Assembly: GCA_025698865.1 (NCBI GenBank)
Contig: JAILWQ010000001.1
Coordinates: 620,001-684,000 of the forward strand
Reading direction: 5' to 3'
DNA length: 64,000 bases
Source of the DNA: Erythrobacter sp.
GTDB taxonomy: Bacteria; Pseudomonadota; Alphaproteobacteria; Sphingomonadales; Sphingomonadaceae
Position 1 is the stretch's first letter. Every line of letters begins with the position of its first letter. The position numbers were made by a program, and so were the translations under genes. Below, piece after piece: positions 55,207 to 63,607 of the stretch. The notes beneath the pieces were generated by a model. That model was given only the letters and a program-made list of their open reading frames with translations. It did no database searches and had not been told where the DNA came from.

Positions 55207-56217
55207 TCAGGCGCGCTCCAGCCAGTCGAACACGGGAAGGCCCTTGGCGCGCAGCCAGTCGGCGTCGTAGAGCGTGGAGAGATAGCGCATACCGCTGTCG
55301 CACAGGATCGTCGCGACGCGCGGATTTGGACGCCCCCGTTCGACCAGATGGCGGCCCAGCGCGACCGCTCCGGCAACATTGATGCCGCTCGACAGGCCGA
55401 GGCACAGCCCCTCTTCGGACAGCAGTCGTCCGACCCAATGCAGCCCTTCCTCGTCCGAAATCCGGAACTGCGTATCGACCGGAGCGCCTTCCAGATTGCC
55501 AGTGATGCGCCCCTGCCCGATCCCCTCGGCCACCGACGAGCCCTCGGATGCGAGCTCTCCGCAGGCGAAGTAGTTGTAGAGCGCCGCGCCGTGCGGATCT
55601 GTCAGGGCGATGGTGCAGTCGGGATCGCGCGCCTTCAGCCCCAGCCCCACGCCCGCGAGCGTTCCGCCGGTTCCGGCCGCGCAAGTGAAACCGTCGATCC
55701 GGCCATCGAGCTGGTCCCACAATTCGGGCGCGGTCCCGTCGATATGCGCCTGCCGGTTCGCTGTGTTGTCGAACTGGTTGGCCCAGATCGCGCCGGGCGT
55801 TTCCTCGGCCAGCCGGCGGCTGGTGTGGACGAAATGGTTGGGGTCCGCGAACTTGGTCGGCGGCACGGTCCGCAGTTCTGCGCCCAGCGCGCGCAAGGTC
55901 TGCATCTTCTCGCGCGACTGGTTGTCGGGCATCACGATGATCGTGCGATAGCCCAGCGCATTGGCGACCAGCGCCAAGCCGATGCCGGTGTTGCCCGCCG
56001 TGCCTTCGACCACGGTGCCGCCGGGTTTCAGATCGCCCCGCGCCTCGGCATCGCGGACGATCGACAGCGCCGCGCGGTCCTTCACCGAACCGCCGGGATT
56101 GGCGAATTCGCACTTGCCGTAGATGTCGCAGCCCGCCGCCTCGCTCGGCCCGGCGAGCCGGACCAGCGGCGTGTTGCCGATCAGCGCGAGACTGTCGGGA
56201 AGTGCACGGTCCGCCAC
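55207..56217 (-). CDS. Cysteine synthase family PLP enzyme
   Basis: 336 residues of the beta family. The cofactor lysine is Lys46 in NPGGSVKDRAA. EGTAGNTGIGLALVANALGY holds the TSGNTG-like substrate loop (here TAGNTG), and CAAGTGGTLAG binds the phosphate. Cysteine synthase from O-acetylserine is the likeliest activity; the TAG variant and extra C-terminal length also occur in cystathionine-beta-synthase-like members. Start is GTG at 56217, 11 bases after the ferredoxin stop, so the two are likely co-transcribed. Confidence 0.88.
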   Translation of the reverse strand: MADRALPDSLALIGNTPLVRLAGPSEAAGCDIYGKCEFANPGGSVKDRAALSIVRDAEARGDLKPGGTVVEGTAGNTGIGLALVANALGYRTIIVMPDNQSREKMQTLRALGAELRTVPPTKFADPNHFVHTSRRLAEETPGAIWANQFDNTANRQAHIDGTAPELWDQLDGRIDGFTCAAGTGGTLAGVGLGLKARDPDCTIALTDPHGAALYNYFACGELASEGSSVAEGIGQGRITGNLEGAPVDTQFRISDEEGLHWVGRLLSEEGLCLGLSSGINVAGAVALGRHLVERGRPNPRVATILCDSGMRYLSTLYDADWLRAKGLPVFDWLERA

Positions 56218-56228
56218 GGCGCGCCTTC

Positions 56229-56546
56229 TCAGTCTTCCGGCGCGATCGTGACGCGCAGTCCGTCGAGTTCGGCGGTAAGCGGGATCTGACAGCTCAGGCG
56301 CGAGCTTTCGTTGCGGTGGTCGGAGGAATCCAGCAGGTCGTCCTCGTCCTCGCTCATCTCCGGCAGGCTCCCGGCGAAGGACGGATCGACATGGACGTGG
56401 CAGGTCGCGCAGGAACAGCAACCGCCGCACAGGGCCAGAAGCTCGTCGAACCCGTTGTCGCGGATGGCTTCCATCACGGTCAGGCCGTCGCCGACCTCGA
56501 CCTCGGAGGTTTCGCCTTCGCGGGTGGTGACGATCAGTTTGGGCAT
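56229..56546 (-). CDS. [2Fe-2S] ferredoxin, adrenodoxin type
   Basis: 105-residue electron carrier. Cluster ligands follow the adrenodoxin spacing: Cys40, Cys46, Cys49 and Cys86 (C-x5-C-x2-C-x36-C). Two extra cysteines (43, 44) lie in the loop GGCCSC. The acidic stretch SEDEDDLLD is the usual docking surface for a reductase or P450. This type serves cytochrome P450s or iron-sulfur assembly in alphaproteobacteria; no isc/suf or P450 gene is adjacent to settle it. It is divergent from the DNA glycosylase gene. Confidence 0.92.
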   Translation of the reverse strand: MPKLIVTTREGETSEVEVGDGLTVMEAIRDNGFDELLALCGGCCSCATCHVHVDPSFAGSLPEMSEDEDDLLDSSDHRNESSRLSCQIPLTAELDGLRVTIAPED

Positions 56547-56643
56547 GGGAGAGCGCGCGCTCCTGTTGTTTCTGCGGTCGCCGCGCTGCTAGGGGGCGAG
56601 CCTGCCCTTTGCAAGGAAGTAGCGACGGGCGAGGAGGTCATGC

Positions 56644-57261
56644 ATGGGACTGAGCGCCGCGCAATTGCGCGAGGGGATCGACGCGGTGGCGGCCATCGAG
56701 CCGCGCATCGCGCGGGCGCTGGCGCTCGTCGGCTATCCCGAACCGCGCATCCGCCCGACCGGCTACATGACCATGCTGCGCACCATCGTGGGGCAGCAGG
56801 TCTCGGTCGCCGCCGCCTCGTCGATGTGGGGCAAGCTCGAAGGCGAGCTGGGCGCGGATTTCGCGCCGCAGGACCTGCTCGCCCGCGATTTCGACACGCT
56901 GCGGGCCTGCGGTCTCTCCCGCCAGAAACAGGGATATGCCCGCAGCCTGTGCGAACTCGTGGTGGCGGGCGAGGTCGATTTCTATGCGCTGCCCACCGAT
57001 GACGAGGCGGCCATCGCCGAACTCGTGCGGATCAAGGGCATCGGCCGCTGGTCGGCGGAGATCTATCTGCTTTTCGCGGAAGGCCGCCCGGACATCTGGC
57101 CCGCCGGCGATCTGGCAGTGCAGGAGGGTGTCGCGCGCCTCCTGGATCTGGAGGCGCGTCCTGCCGAGAAGGAGACGCGGACGCTGGCCGAGCCATGGCG
57201 CCCGCATCGCGGTGCGATGGCGATCTTCACCTGGCATTGCTACAACAATTCCGCGCTCTAG
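56644..57261 (+). CDS. DNA-3-methyladenine glycosylase II (AlkA/HhH-GPD)
   Basis: Excises alkylated purines in base-excision repair. It is 205 residues, the short bacterial form without the AlkA N-terminal domain. The helix-hairpin-helix is at about 128-140 (RIKGIGRWSAEIYL). Catalytic Asp156 lies in WPAGDLAVQ, and a conserved QQVSVAAA helix is at 51-58. No iron-sulfur cluster cysteines follow, which excludes Nth and MutY. The ATG at 56644 has gaggagg just upstream. The S9 peptidase gene follows after 71 bases. Confidence 0.93.
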   Translation: MGLSAAQLREGIDAVAAIEPRIARALALVGYPEPRIRPTGYMTMLRTIVGQQVSVAAASSMWGKLEGELGADFAPQDLLARDFDTLRACGLSRQKQGYARSLCELVVAGEVDFYALPTDDEAAIAELVRIKGIGRWSAEIYLLFAEGRPDIWPAGDLAVQEGVARLLDLEARPAEKETRTLAEPWRPHRGAMAIFTWHCYNNSAL

Positions 57262-57332
57262 CGATCGAAGGCGATTGCCTTGCGGCGTCGGAGTGCATTA
57301 AGCTCGCACCACACCTGGGAGGGAGCCCTGAC

Positions 57333-59405
57333 ATGATCCGCACAACCCGTTTCGCTCTGCTGGCCGCCGCCGCTTCGCTGAGCCTTGCCGCCTGCAATTC
57401 CATGACCGACGAGAGGCCGATGACCGCCGCTTCCACCGAAACCGCCACCGCGCCGGCCGTGGCCGCCCCGCTCATCTCCCGCCAGGCGCTGTTCGGCAAT
57501 CCGACGAGGACCGGCGGGCAGATCAGCCCCGATGGCCGCTACCTCAGCTGGATGGCCCCGTGGGAAGGCACGCTCAACGTCTATGTCGCGCCGGCCGACA
57601 ATCCTTCCGCCGAGCGGCGGATGACCAGCATCAAGGACCGCCCGCCGGGCGGCTATTTCTGGGCGCCGGACGGCAAGAGCATCCTCTATGTCCGCGACAA
57701 GGGCGGCGACGAGAACTTCCTGCTTTACGGAGTCGATCTGGAAAGCCGCGAGGAGACGGTGCTGACGCCGTTCGAGAAGACCCGCGTACAGGTGCTCGGC
57801 GCGTCGACGATCCAGAAGGACAAGCTGCTGATCGGCGTGAACAATCGCGATCCGCGCTTCCACGACGTCTATCTGCTCGACCTCAACACCGGCAAGACGA
57901 CGCTGGTCCAGCAGAACGACAGCTACACCGGCTTCATGGCCGACAACACGCTGACGCTGCGGATGGCGATGCGCCAGAACGCGCAGGGCGGAACGGACTA
58001 TTTTCCGATCACGAATGGCAAGGTCGCCGAAACGCCGATAGAGAGCACCACGCTCGACGATGCGCTGACCACCAGCCCCGCCGGCTACACCACCGACGGC
58101 AAGACGCTGTACTGGATCGACAGCCGCGGCCGCGACACCGCCGCGCTCTATGCACAGGATGTTGCCACCGGCGAGAGGCGACTGCTCGCCGAGAGCGACA
58201 AGGCCGATCTGGGCGGCACGCTGCGCGATCCGATGACCGGCGAAGTGCTGGCCTATTCGACCTATTACCTGCAGAACGAATGGACCGCGACCGACCCGGC
58301 GACGAAGGCCTCGTTCGACTTCCTCGACAGCCGTCTGGAAGGCGAATGGGCGGTGCAGGACACCACCGAGGACAATGCGAAGTGGCTGGTCGCGAACGAT
58401 CCGGTGACCTCGCCGAGCGCCACCTATCTATACGACCGCAAGGCCGGCACGCTGACGAAGTTCTACACCAGCCGGCCCGAACTCGAAGGCGCACCGCTGC
58501 AGGCGATGTACACGCGCGAGATCACGGCGCGCGACGGGCTGACGCTTCCGACCTACCTGACTCTGCCGGCAGGGAGCGATCCGGATGCCGACGGCGTGCC
58601 CGATGCGCCGGTGCCGCTGGTGATGATCGTCCACGGCGGCCCGTGGGCGCGCGACGGCTACGGCTACAATTCCTCGCATCAGTGGCTCGCCAATCGCGGC
58701 TATGCGGTGATGAGCGTCAATTTCCGCGGTTCGACCGGCTTCGGCAAGGCGTTCACCAATGCCGGGAACAAGAACTGGCGCACGACGATGCAATACGACA
58801 TCCACGATGCGCTCGACTGGGCCGTGCAGCAGGGAATCACCACCCGCGACAAGGCGGCGATCATGGGCGGCAGCTACGGCGGCTATGCCACGCTGGCCAA
58901 CATGGCCTTCTATCCGGAAAAGTTCGCCTGCGGCGTCGACATCGTCGGCCCGTCCAATCTGGAAACCCTGCTCAAGACCGTCCCGCCCTATTGGGAGCCG
59001 ATCATCCGCCAGTTCCACGATCGCATGGGCAATCCCGGCACGCCGGAAGGTCTGGCCGCGCTCAAGGAAATGAGCCCGCTCTATGCGGCCGACCGCATCA
59101 GCAAGCCGCTGCTGATCGGCCAGGGCGCCAACGATCCGCGCGTCAACAAGGCCGAAAGCGACCAGATCGTCGAGGCGATGGAAGCCGACGGCATCCCGGT
59201 GACCTATGTGCTGTTCCCCGACGAGGGCCACGGCTTCCGCGAACCCGCCAACAACATCGCCTTCAACGCGGTGGCCGAGAACTTCCTCTCCACCTGCCTC
59301 GGCGGGCGGGCGGAGCCGGTCGGCAACACGGTCGCCAATTCCAGCGCGCAGATCGTGACCGGCGGCGAATATGTGCGCGGGCTCGGCCCGACCGCCGCGC
59401 GTTGA
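57333..59405 (+). CDS. S9-family prolyl oligopeptidase-like lipoprotein
   Basis: 690-residue secreted peptidase. The signal peptide ends in lipobox LAAC with Cys21. A beta-propeller domain (about 50-400) shows repeats such as GGYFWAPDGKSILYVRD. The alpha/beta hydrolase domain carries Ser514 in GGSYGGY, Asp601 in ANDPRVN and His633 in DEGHGF. This is the dipeptidyl or acylaminoacyl peptidase branch, used by sphingomonads to degrade peptides outside the inner membrane. It is a single gene; SDR follows after 69 bases. Confidence 0.95.
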   Translation: MIRTTRFALLAAAASLSLAACNSMTDERPMTAASTETATAPAVAAPLISRQALFGNPTRTGGQISPDGRYLSWMAPWEGTLNVYVAPADNPSAERRMTSIKDRPPGGYFWAPDGKSILYVRDKGGDENFLLYGVDLESREETVLTPFEKTRVQVLGASTIQKDKLLIGVNNRDPRFHDVYLLDLNTGKTTLVQQNDSYTGFMADNTLTLRMAMRQNAQGGTDYFPITNGKVAETPIESTTLDDALTTSPAGYTTDGKTLYWIDSRGRDTAALYAQDVATGERRLLAESDKADLGGTLRDPMTGEVLAYSTYYLQNEWTATDPATKASFDFLDSRLEGEWAVQDTTEDNAKWLVANDPVTSPSATYLYDRKAGTLTKFYTSRPELEGAPLQAMYTREITARDGLTLPTYLTLPAGSDPDADGVPDAPVPLVMIVHGGPWARDGYGYNSSHQWLANRGYAVMSVNFRGSTGFGKAFTNAGNKNWRTTMQYDIHDALDWAVQQGITTRDKAAIMGGSYGGYATLANMAFYPEKFACGVDIVGPSNLETLLKTVPPYWEPIIRQFHDRMGNPGTPEGLAALKEMSPLYAADRISKPLLIGQGANDPRVNKAESDQIVEAMEADGIPVTYVLFPDEGHGFREPANNIAFNAVAENFLSTCLGGRAEPVGNTVANSSAQIVTGGEYVRGLGPTAAR

Positions 59406-59474
59406 CCACAAACCGAGTGTGAAGATGATACGGCGAACCGCGCGAGACCTCCCGTCCCGCGCGGCTCGCAACGG

Positions 59475-60296
59475 ATGGGGATGGATCGGATGAGCAAGCG
59501 CAAGGCGATTTTCGTGAGTGGCGGCGCGTCGGGGATCGGTCGCGCGATCGCGCAGCGCTTCGGGCGCGAGGGCTGGTTCGTCGGTCTCGGCGATGTCGAC
59601 GAACACGGCATGCTGGCGACCGAGGACATGATCGGCCACGGCTTCGTCTATCACCACAAGTTCGACGTGCGCGACCGCGCCGCATGGGACGAGGCGCTGG
59701 ACGGCTTCGCCACCGCGACCGGGGGGCGGATCGACGTGCTGGCCAACAATGCCGGCATCCCCCTCGGCGGATCGCTCGAGGAGAACAGCCCGGAAGAGGT
59801 CGAGCGCTGCATCGACATCAATCTGAAAGGCGTGTTCTGGGGCGCGCAGGCCGCCCTCCCCCACCTCAAGAAAACCGCGCCCGGCAGCGCTCTCGTCAAC
59901 ACGGCGAGCGCGGCGGGTATCTACGGGACCGGCGGCGCTTCGGTCTATTCGGCGACCAAATTCGGCGTGCGCGGCATGACCGAGAGCCTCGATGCCGAAT
60001 GGGCAGAGCACGGCATCAAGGTCGCCAGCGTATGTCCGAGCTTCATCGAGACGCCGCTGCTCGACCAGTCGCCCAATGCGAAGTCGAACGAATCCATTCG
60101 CCAGCGCGTCGCGGCGGCGGGGCTGGAACTGACCAGTCCGGAACAGGTGGCCGATGCCGTGTGGGACGCGGTGCATGGCGACAGGCTGCACTGGCTGGTC
60201 GGCAAGACCGCGAAGCGCGTCGCTTTCGGCGCGCGCTGGCTTCCGGGCCGGGTGCGCAGCCAAGCCAAGTCGCTGACCCGGCCGATGGGCAGCTGA
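59475..60296 (+). CDS. Short-chain dehydrogenase/reductase
   Basis: 273 residues, classical SDR. Cofactor loop GGASGIGRA near residue 16-24, NNAGIP, active-site Ser in TASAAGIYG and the Tyr/Lys in YSATKFGVRG. A C-terminal extension (about 215-273) has a basic, possibly membrane-associated end containing KTAKRVAFGARWLPGRVR. Substrate unknown. Three close in-frame ATGs (59475, 59481, 59490) make the start uncertain; the third (MSKRKAIFV) gives the tightest family fit. Confidence 0.9.
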   Translation: MGMDRMSKRKAIFVSGGASGIGRAIAQRFGREGWFVGLGDVDEHGMLATEDMIGHGFVYHHKFDVRDRAAWDEALDGFATATGGRIDVLANNAGIPLGGSLEENSPEEVERCIDINLKGVFWGAQAALPHLKKTAPGSALVNTASAAGIYGTGGASVYSATKFGVRGMTESLDAEWAEHGIKVASVCPSFIETPLLDQSPNAKSNESIRQRVAAAGLELTSPEQVADAVWDAVHGDRLHWLVGKTAKRVAFGARWLPGRVRSQAKSLTRPMGS

Positions 60297-60312
60297 GGCG
60301 CCGCCCCGGCGA

Positions 60313-60621
60313 TCAGACCAGCTTGTCGATCGCCTTGGCCATGTTCACGTCGCGCAGGGACAGGCCACCGGCGTCGTGCGTGGTCAGCGTGATCTCGACC
60401 TTGTTGTAGACATTGAACCATTCGGGGTGATGGTCGCGCTTCTCGGCCATCAGCGCGACCTGGCTCATGAAGCCCCACGCCGCGCGAAAGTCCGCGAATT
60501 CGAATATCCGCTCGATCGCCTTGCCCTCGCGCGAGATCGACCAGTTCTTGAGCGCGCGCATCCAGGTGTCGCGTTCTTCCTGGCTCAGTTCCTCGACCGA
60601 CATCGCGTGTTCCTCGTCCAT
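60313..60621 (-). CDS. phhB: Pterin-4a-carbinolamine dehydratase
   Basis: Dehydrates 4a-hydroxy-tetrahydrobiopterin, recycling the cofactor of phenylalanine hydroxylase. It is 102 residues. The active-site block [16 protein letters not shown] with His64, His65 and Pro66 is diagnostic, as is [13 protein letters not shown]. No phenylalanine hydroxylase gene is in view. In bacteria without one, the protein may serve other pterin chemistry. It is divergent from ccmA by 48 bases and convergent with the SDR. Confidence 0.95.
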   Translation of the reverse strand: MDEEHAMSVEELSQEERDTWMRALKNWSISREGKAIERIFEFADFRAAWGFMSQVALMAEKRDHHPEWFNVYNKVEITLTTHDAGGLSLRDVNMAKAIDKLV

Positions 60622-60669
60622 AGTGCCACAGCTTGTTCGTGCCGGGCCTTTTGCCTAAGCGCGGATGCC

Positions 60670-61242
60670 ATGCAACCCCGTCTCGCCGCGACAGACCTCG
60701 CCTGCCGACGCGGCGACCGGCTGCTGTTCCGCGGCCTTTCGCTCGAACTCGGCGCGGGCGACGCGCTCCATGTCACCGGCGCGAACGGGATCGGCAAGTC
60801 GAGCCTGATCCGCATCCTGGCCGGATTGCTGCGTCCCTTCGCGGGCGCGGTCGCGCGCGAGGGGCCCGTCGCGCTCGTCGACGAACGTCTGGCGCTGGAC
60901 GAGACGGTCTCGCTGGGCGTCGCGCTCGTTTTCTGGAGCGGGATCGACGGCACCGCCCCGGCTCTCGATCGTGTGGGTCTCGCCGATCTGGCCGATGTCC
61001 CGGTGCGCTTCCTCAGCACGGGCCAACGCAAACGCGCTGCGCTCGCCCGGCTTCTGGGAGCTCGGGCGTCGGTCTGGCTGCTGGACGAACCCCTCAACGG
61101 GCTGGACGACGATGGCAGGCGGTTGGTCGAGGGATTGATCGCCGCGCATTGCGCGCAGGGTGGCCTGTGCGTCGTCGCGTCGCATCAGGTGATCGCCATT
61201 CCCGGCGGAGCAACGCTGGCGCTGAGCGGGTTCGCCGCATGA
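60670..61242 (+). CDS. ccmA: Heme exporter ATP-binding subunit CcmA
   Basis: ATPase of the CcmABCD complex that releases holo-CcmE in cytochrome c maturation. It is 190 residues, a minimal ABC domain. Walker A GANGIGKS at 37-44, signature LSTGQRKRAALARL (CcmA-type, in place of LSGGQ) and Walker B VWLLDEPLNGLDDDG are present, with switch His in ASHQ. The ATG at 60670 follows a short divergent gap from phhB. ccmB overlaps its stop as ATGA. ccmC-ccmH are not in the window. Confidence 0.94.
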   Translation: MQPRLAATDLACRRGDRLLFRGLSLELGAGDALHVTGANGIGKSSLIRILAGLLRPFAGAVAREGPVALVDERLALDETVSLGVALVFWSGIDGTAPALDRVGLADLADVPVRFLSTGQRKRAALARLLGARASVWLLDEPLNGLDDDGRRLVEGLIAAHCAQGGLCVVASHQVIAIPGGATLALSGFAA

Positions 61243-61895
61243 TCGGCGTCCTTCTCCGCCGCGATCTCGCGACTCTGCTGCCGGGCGGGCGGCGCGGGGG
61301 GAGCCTCCTGCCGCTGCTGTTCTTCCTCGCGGTGGCGATGCTGTTTCCCTTTGCCGTGGGGCCGCAGCCGGACCTGCTTGCGCGGACCGGCGGGGGCGTG
61401 ATCTGGATCGCGGCGCTGCTGGCGGCGATCCTGCCGCTCGAACGGCTGGTGACGGCCGATCTGGAAGCCGGCATCTTCGACCAGCTTCACTTGCGCGGCG
61501 TCTCCGAGGAGCTGGCTATGGCCAGCCGCCTGTTCGCTCACTGGCTCGCCTTCGCGCCCCTGCTGCTGCTCGCCACCCTGCCCGCGGCCGCATTGCTCAA
61601 TCTGGATGGCGAGATCACGCGCCGCCTGCTGCTCGGTCTGCTCACCGGCACGCCGGGGCTTGCCGCCATCGGCCTCGCCATTGCCGCGCTGACCGCGAGC
61701 CTGCGCGGAGGAGCGGCGCTTGCCGGCCTGATGGTCATCCCGCTGGCGATCCCGATCCTGATCTTCGGCGCAGGAGCGCTCTCGCGACCGGATACCTCGG
61801 GCATCGCGCTTGCCGCGGCGATCAGTCTCGGGCTCTGCGCCGTGTCACCGTTCGCGGCCGGGGCAGCGATCCGGGCGGCGCGGGAGGGTCAGTAA
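61239..61895 (+). CDS. ccmB: Heme exporter membrane subunit CcmB
   Basis: 218-residue membrane partner of CcmA with about six helices. The N-terminal LLRRDLATLLPGGRRGGSLLPLLFFLAVAMLFPFAVG and the loop GIFDQLHLRGVSEELAMA match the family. Coupled to ccmA by ATGA. Its last seven bases overlap the 3' end of the convergent map gene. The usual continuation with ccmC is missing here; the gene order breaks after ccmB. Confidence 0.94.
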   Translation: MIGVLLRRDLATLLPGGRRGGSLLPLLFFLAVAMLFPFAVGPQPDLLARTGGGVIWIAALLAAILPLERLVTADLEAGIFDQLHLRGVSEELAMASRLFAHWLAFAPLLLLATLPAAALLNLDGEITRRLLLGLLTGTPGLAAIGLAIAALTASLRGGAALAGLMVIPLAIPILIFGAGALSRPDTSGIALAAAISLGLCAVSPFAAGAAIRAAREGQ

Positions 61896-62713
61896 GGCGG
61901 CTGGTGCAGCCCCTTGGGGCTCGCAGTGAAGATCTCGTTCCCGGTCTCGGTGATCCCGATCGAGTGCTCGAACTGCGCGGAGAGGCTCTTGTCGCGGGTC
62001 ACGGCGGTCCAGCCGTCGCTCAGCACCTTGGCGTGCGGCTTGCCGAGATTGATCATCGGTTCGATGGTGAAGAACATGCCTGGCTTGAGCTCCGGCCCCG
62101 TCCCGGCCTGCGAGGCGTGGATCACCTCCGGCGCATCGTGGAACAGGCGGCCGAGGCCATGGCCGCAGAATTCGCGGACCACGCCGTAGCGGAACTGGCG
62201 GGCATGGGCCTCGATCGCCGCGCCGATATCGCCGAGCCGCGCGCCGGGCTGCGCCGCCTCGATCCCGAGCATCAGGCATTCATAGGTCACGTCGACCAAC
62301 CGCTTCGCCTTGAGCGCAACGTCGCCGACAAAGAACATGCGGCTGGTGTCGCCGTGCCAGCCATCGAGCAGCGGGGTGACGTCGACATTGACGATGTCGC
62401 CGTCCTTCAGCGCCTTGTCGCTCGGAATGCCGTGGCAGATCACATGGTTGATCGAGATGCAGCAGCTGTGCGCATAGCCGCGATAGCCCATTGTCGCAGG
62501 CACCGCGCCGCCGGCCAGAGTGAGCTCGCGCACCCGGTCGTCGATCGCGGCGGTGGTGACGCCGGGTTCGATCATCGTCGCGATATCGTCGAGGATGCTG
62601 GCGGCGAGCTGCCCCGCGCGGCGCATCCCTTCGAACCCTTCGGGCCCGTGGAGCTTGATGGTCCCGTCGCGATAGACGGTCTCGTCTGCTTCGATCAGCT
62701 GATATTCGGTCAT
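61889..62713 (-). CDS. map: Methionine aminopeptidase, type I
   Basis: Removes the initiator methionine after deformylation by Def. It is 274 residues. The five metal ligands are visible: the two Asp in VDVTPLLDGWHGDTS, His in CGHGLGRLFHDAP, Glu in TIEPM and Glu in QFEHSI. The N-terminal extension of about 25 residues before the catalytic domain is common in alphaproteobacteria. The ATG at 62713 is used; upstream in-frame ATGs would overlap the next gene. It converges with ccmB. Confidence 0.97.
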   Translation of the reverse strand: MTEYQLIEADETVYRDGTIKLHGPEGFEGMRRAGQLAASILDDIATMIEPGVTTAAIDDRVRELTLAGGAVPATMGYRGYAHSCCISINHVICHGIPSDKALKDGDIVNVDVTPLLDGWHGDTSRMFFVGDVALKAKRLVDVTYECLMLGIEAAQPGARLGDIGAAIEAHARQFRYGVVREFCGHGLGRLFHDAPEVIHASQAGTGPELKPGMFFTIEPMINLGKPHAKVLSDGWTAVTRDKSLSAQFEHSIGITETGNEIFTASPKGLHQPPY

Positions 62714-62738
62714 CGGCGCGATATAGCGATAAAAGCTG

Positions 62739-63560
62739 TCATTTGCGAGTGCCGAGCGAGAAGGCCGACGCATATTCGGGCTTCGCCGCGTCGATGATGG
62801 CGGCATCGATCGGCAGCGTGATCTCATACGACCCTTCGGCGTAGGCGCCTGCGACATAGGGATCGGCGATCAGGCCGATGCGGTCGAAGGTCCTGCCGTT
62901 GGAGGAGCCGAGCAGGACCGACAGCTCGTCGATCGCAGGGCAACCGCCGAAGAACTCGTCGCTCGGATCGACGGGTTCGCCCCGGCGCTTTTCCCGCTCC
63001 GCATTGAGAGCCGCGCAGTAGCGCCGGGAGATCGCGCCGTAGAGAGCCGAGGCGCTGCGGAACATCGCGGTCGGATCGAGCCGCTGCCCTGCCTCGCGAT
63101 CCCAGATGAGGCTCCTGGTGCCGTGATTGCCGTGCGCCCCGCCGGTATAGTCGGAGAAAGCGGCGTTCAAACTGAGAAAGCGCGGCAGGTTTGCGACAAC
63201 TTTCCACTCGGTTTCGGCACTTCGCGTACGACATGCCTGACAATCCTCGGGCGATTCGGCCAGCGCCGCCTCATAATCCTCCTTCTGTTCGGCCAGCGCC
63301 TTGTCGCGTTCGGCCGCCAGCGACGTGGCGAGCGGTTCGATCGCGCTCACCTCGGCCGGCCAGGAATAGGAGAACATGCGTTCGGTCACGCCTTCGCCGG
63401 TGTTGTCGACGAATTCGACGGGTTCGGCCTGGGGCGACGGGGTCGCTGCTTGCCCCGAGGTCGCTTCCCGCTCCACCCCGACCTCGTTTTCCACCTCGTC
63501 GGGCGAGGAACAGGCTGCGCTGGACAGGAGGGCGGCGATGAGGAACAGGCGGGTGTGCAT
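62739..63560 (-). CDS. DUF3298/DUF4163-like lipoprotein
   Basis: 273 residues from the ATG at 63560, which has aagg upstream; an in-frame codon at 63587 would add nine residues. Lipobox SSAAC with Cys17. An acidic spacer is followed by a domain with FLSLNAAFSDYTGGAHGNHGTRSLIWDREAGQRLD, typical of DUF3298-like proteins, often found in RsiV and PdaC-type cell-envelope proteins. Two cysteines in DCQACR and one in YCAAL may form disulfides. Function is unknown. It precedes map and is divergent from the aminopeptidase gene. Confidence 0.8.
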   Translation of the reverse strand: MHTRLFLIAALLSSAACSSPDEVENEVGVEREATSGQAATPSPQAEPVEFVDNTGEGVTERMFSYSWPAEVSAIEPLATSLAAERDKALAEQKEDYEAALAESPEDCQACRTRSAETEWKVVANLPRFLSLNAAFSDYTGGAHGNHGTRSLIWDREAGQRLDPTAMFRSASALYGAISRRYCAALNAEREKRRGEPVDPSDEFFGGCPAIDELSVLLGSSNGRTFDRIGLIADPYVAGAYAEGSYEITLPIDAAIIDAAKPEYASAFSLGTRK

Positions 63561-63607
63561 CGGGTTACCTTGAAGACGGAATGACAAAGGACGGGGACAG
63601 AAACAAT

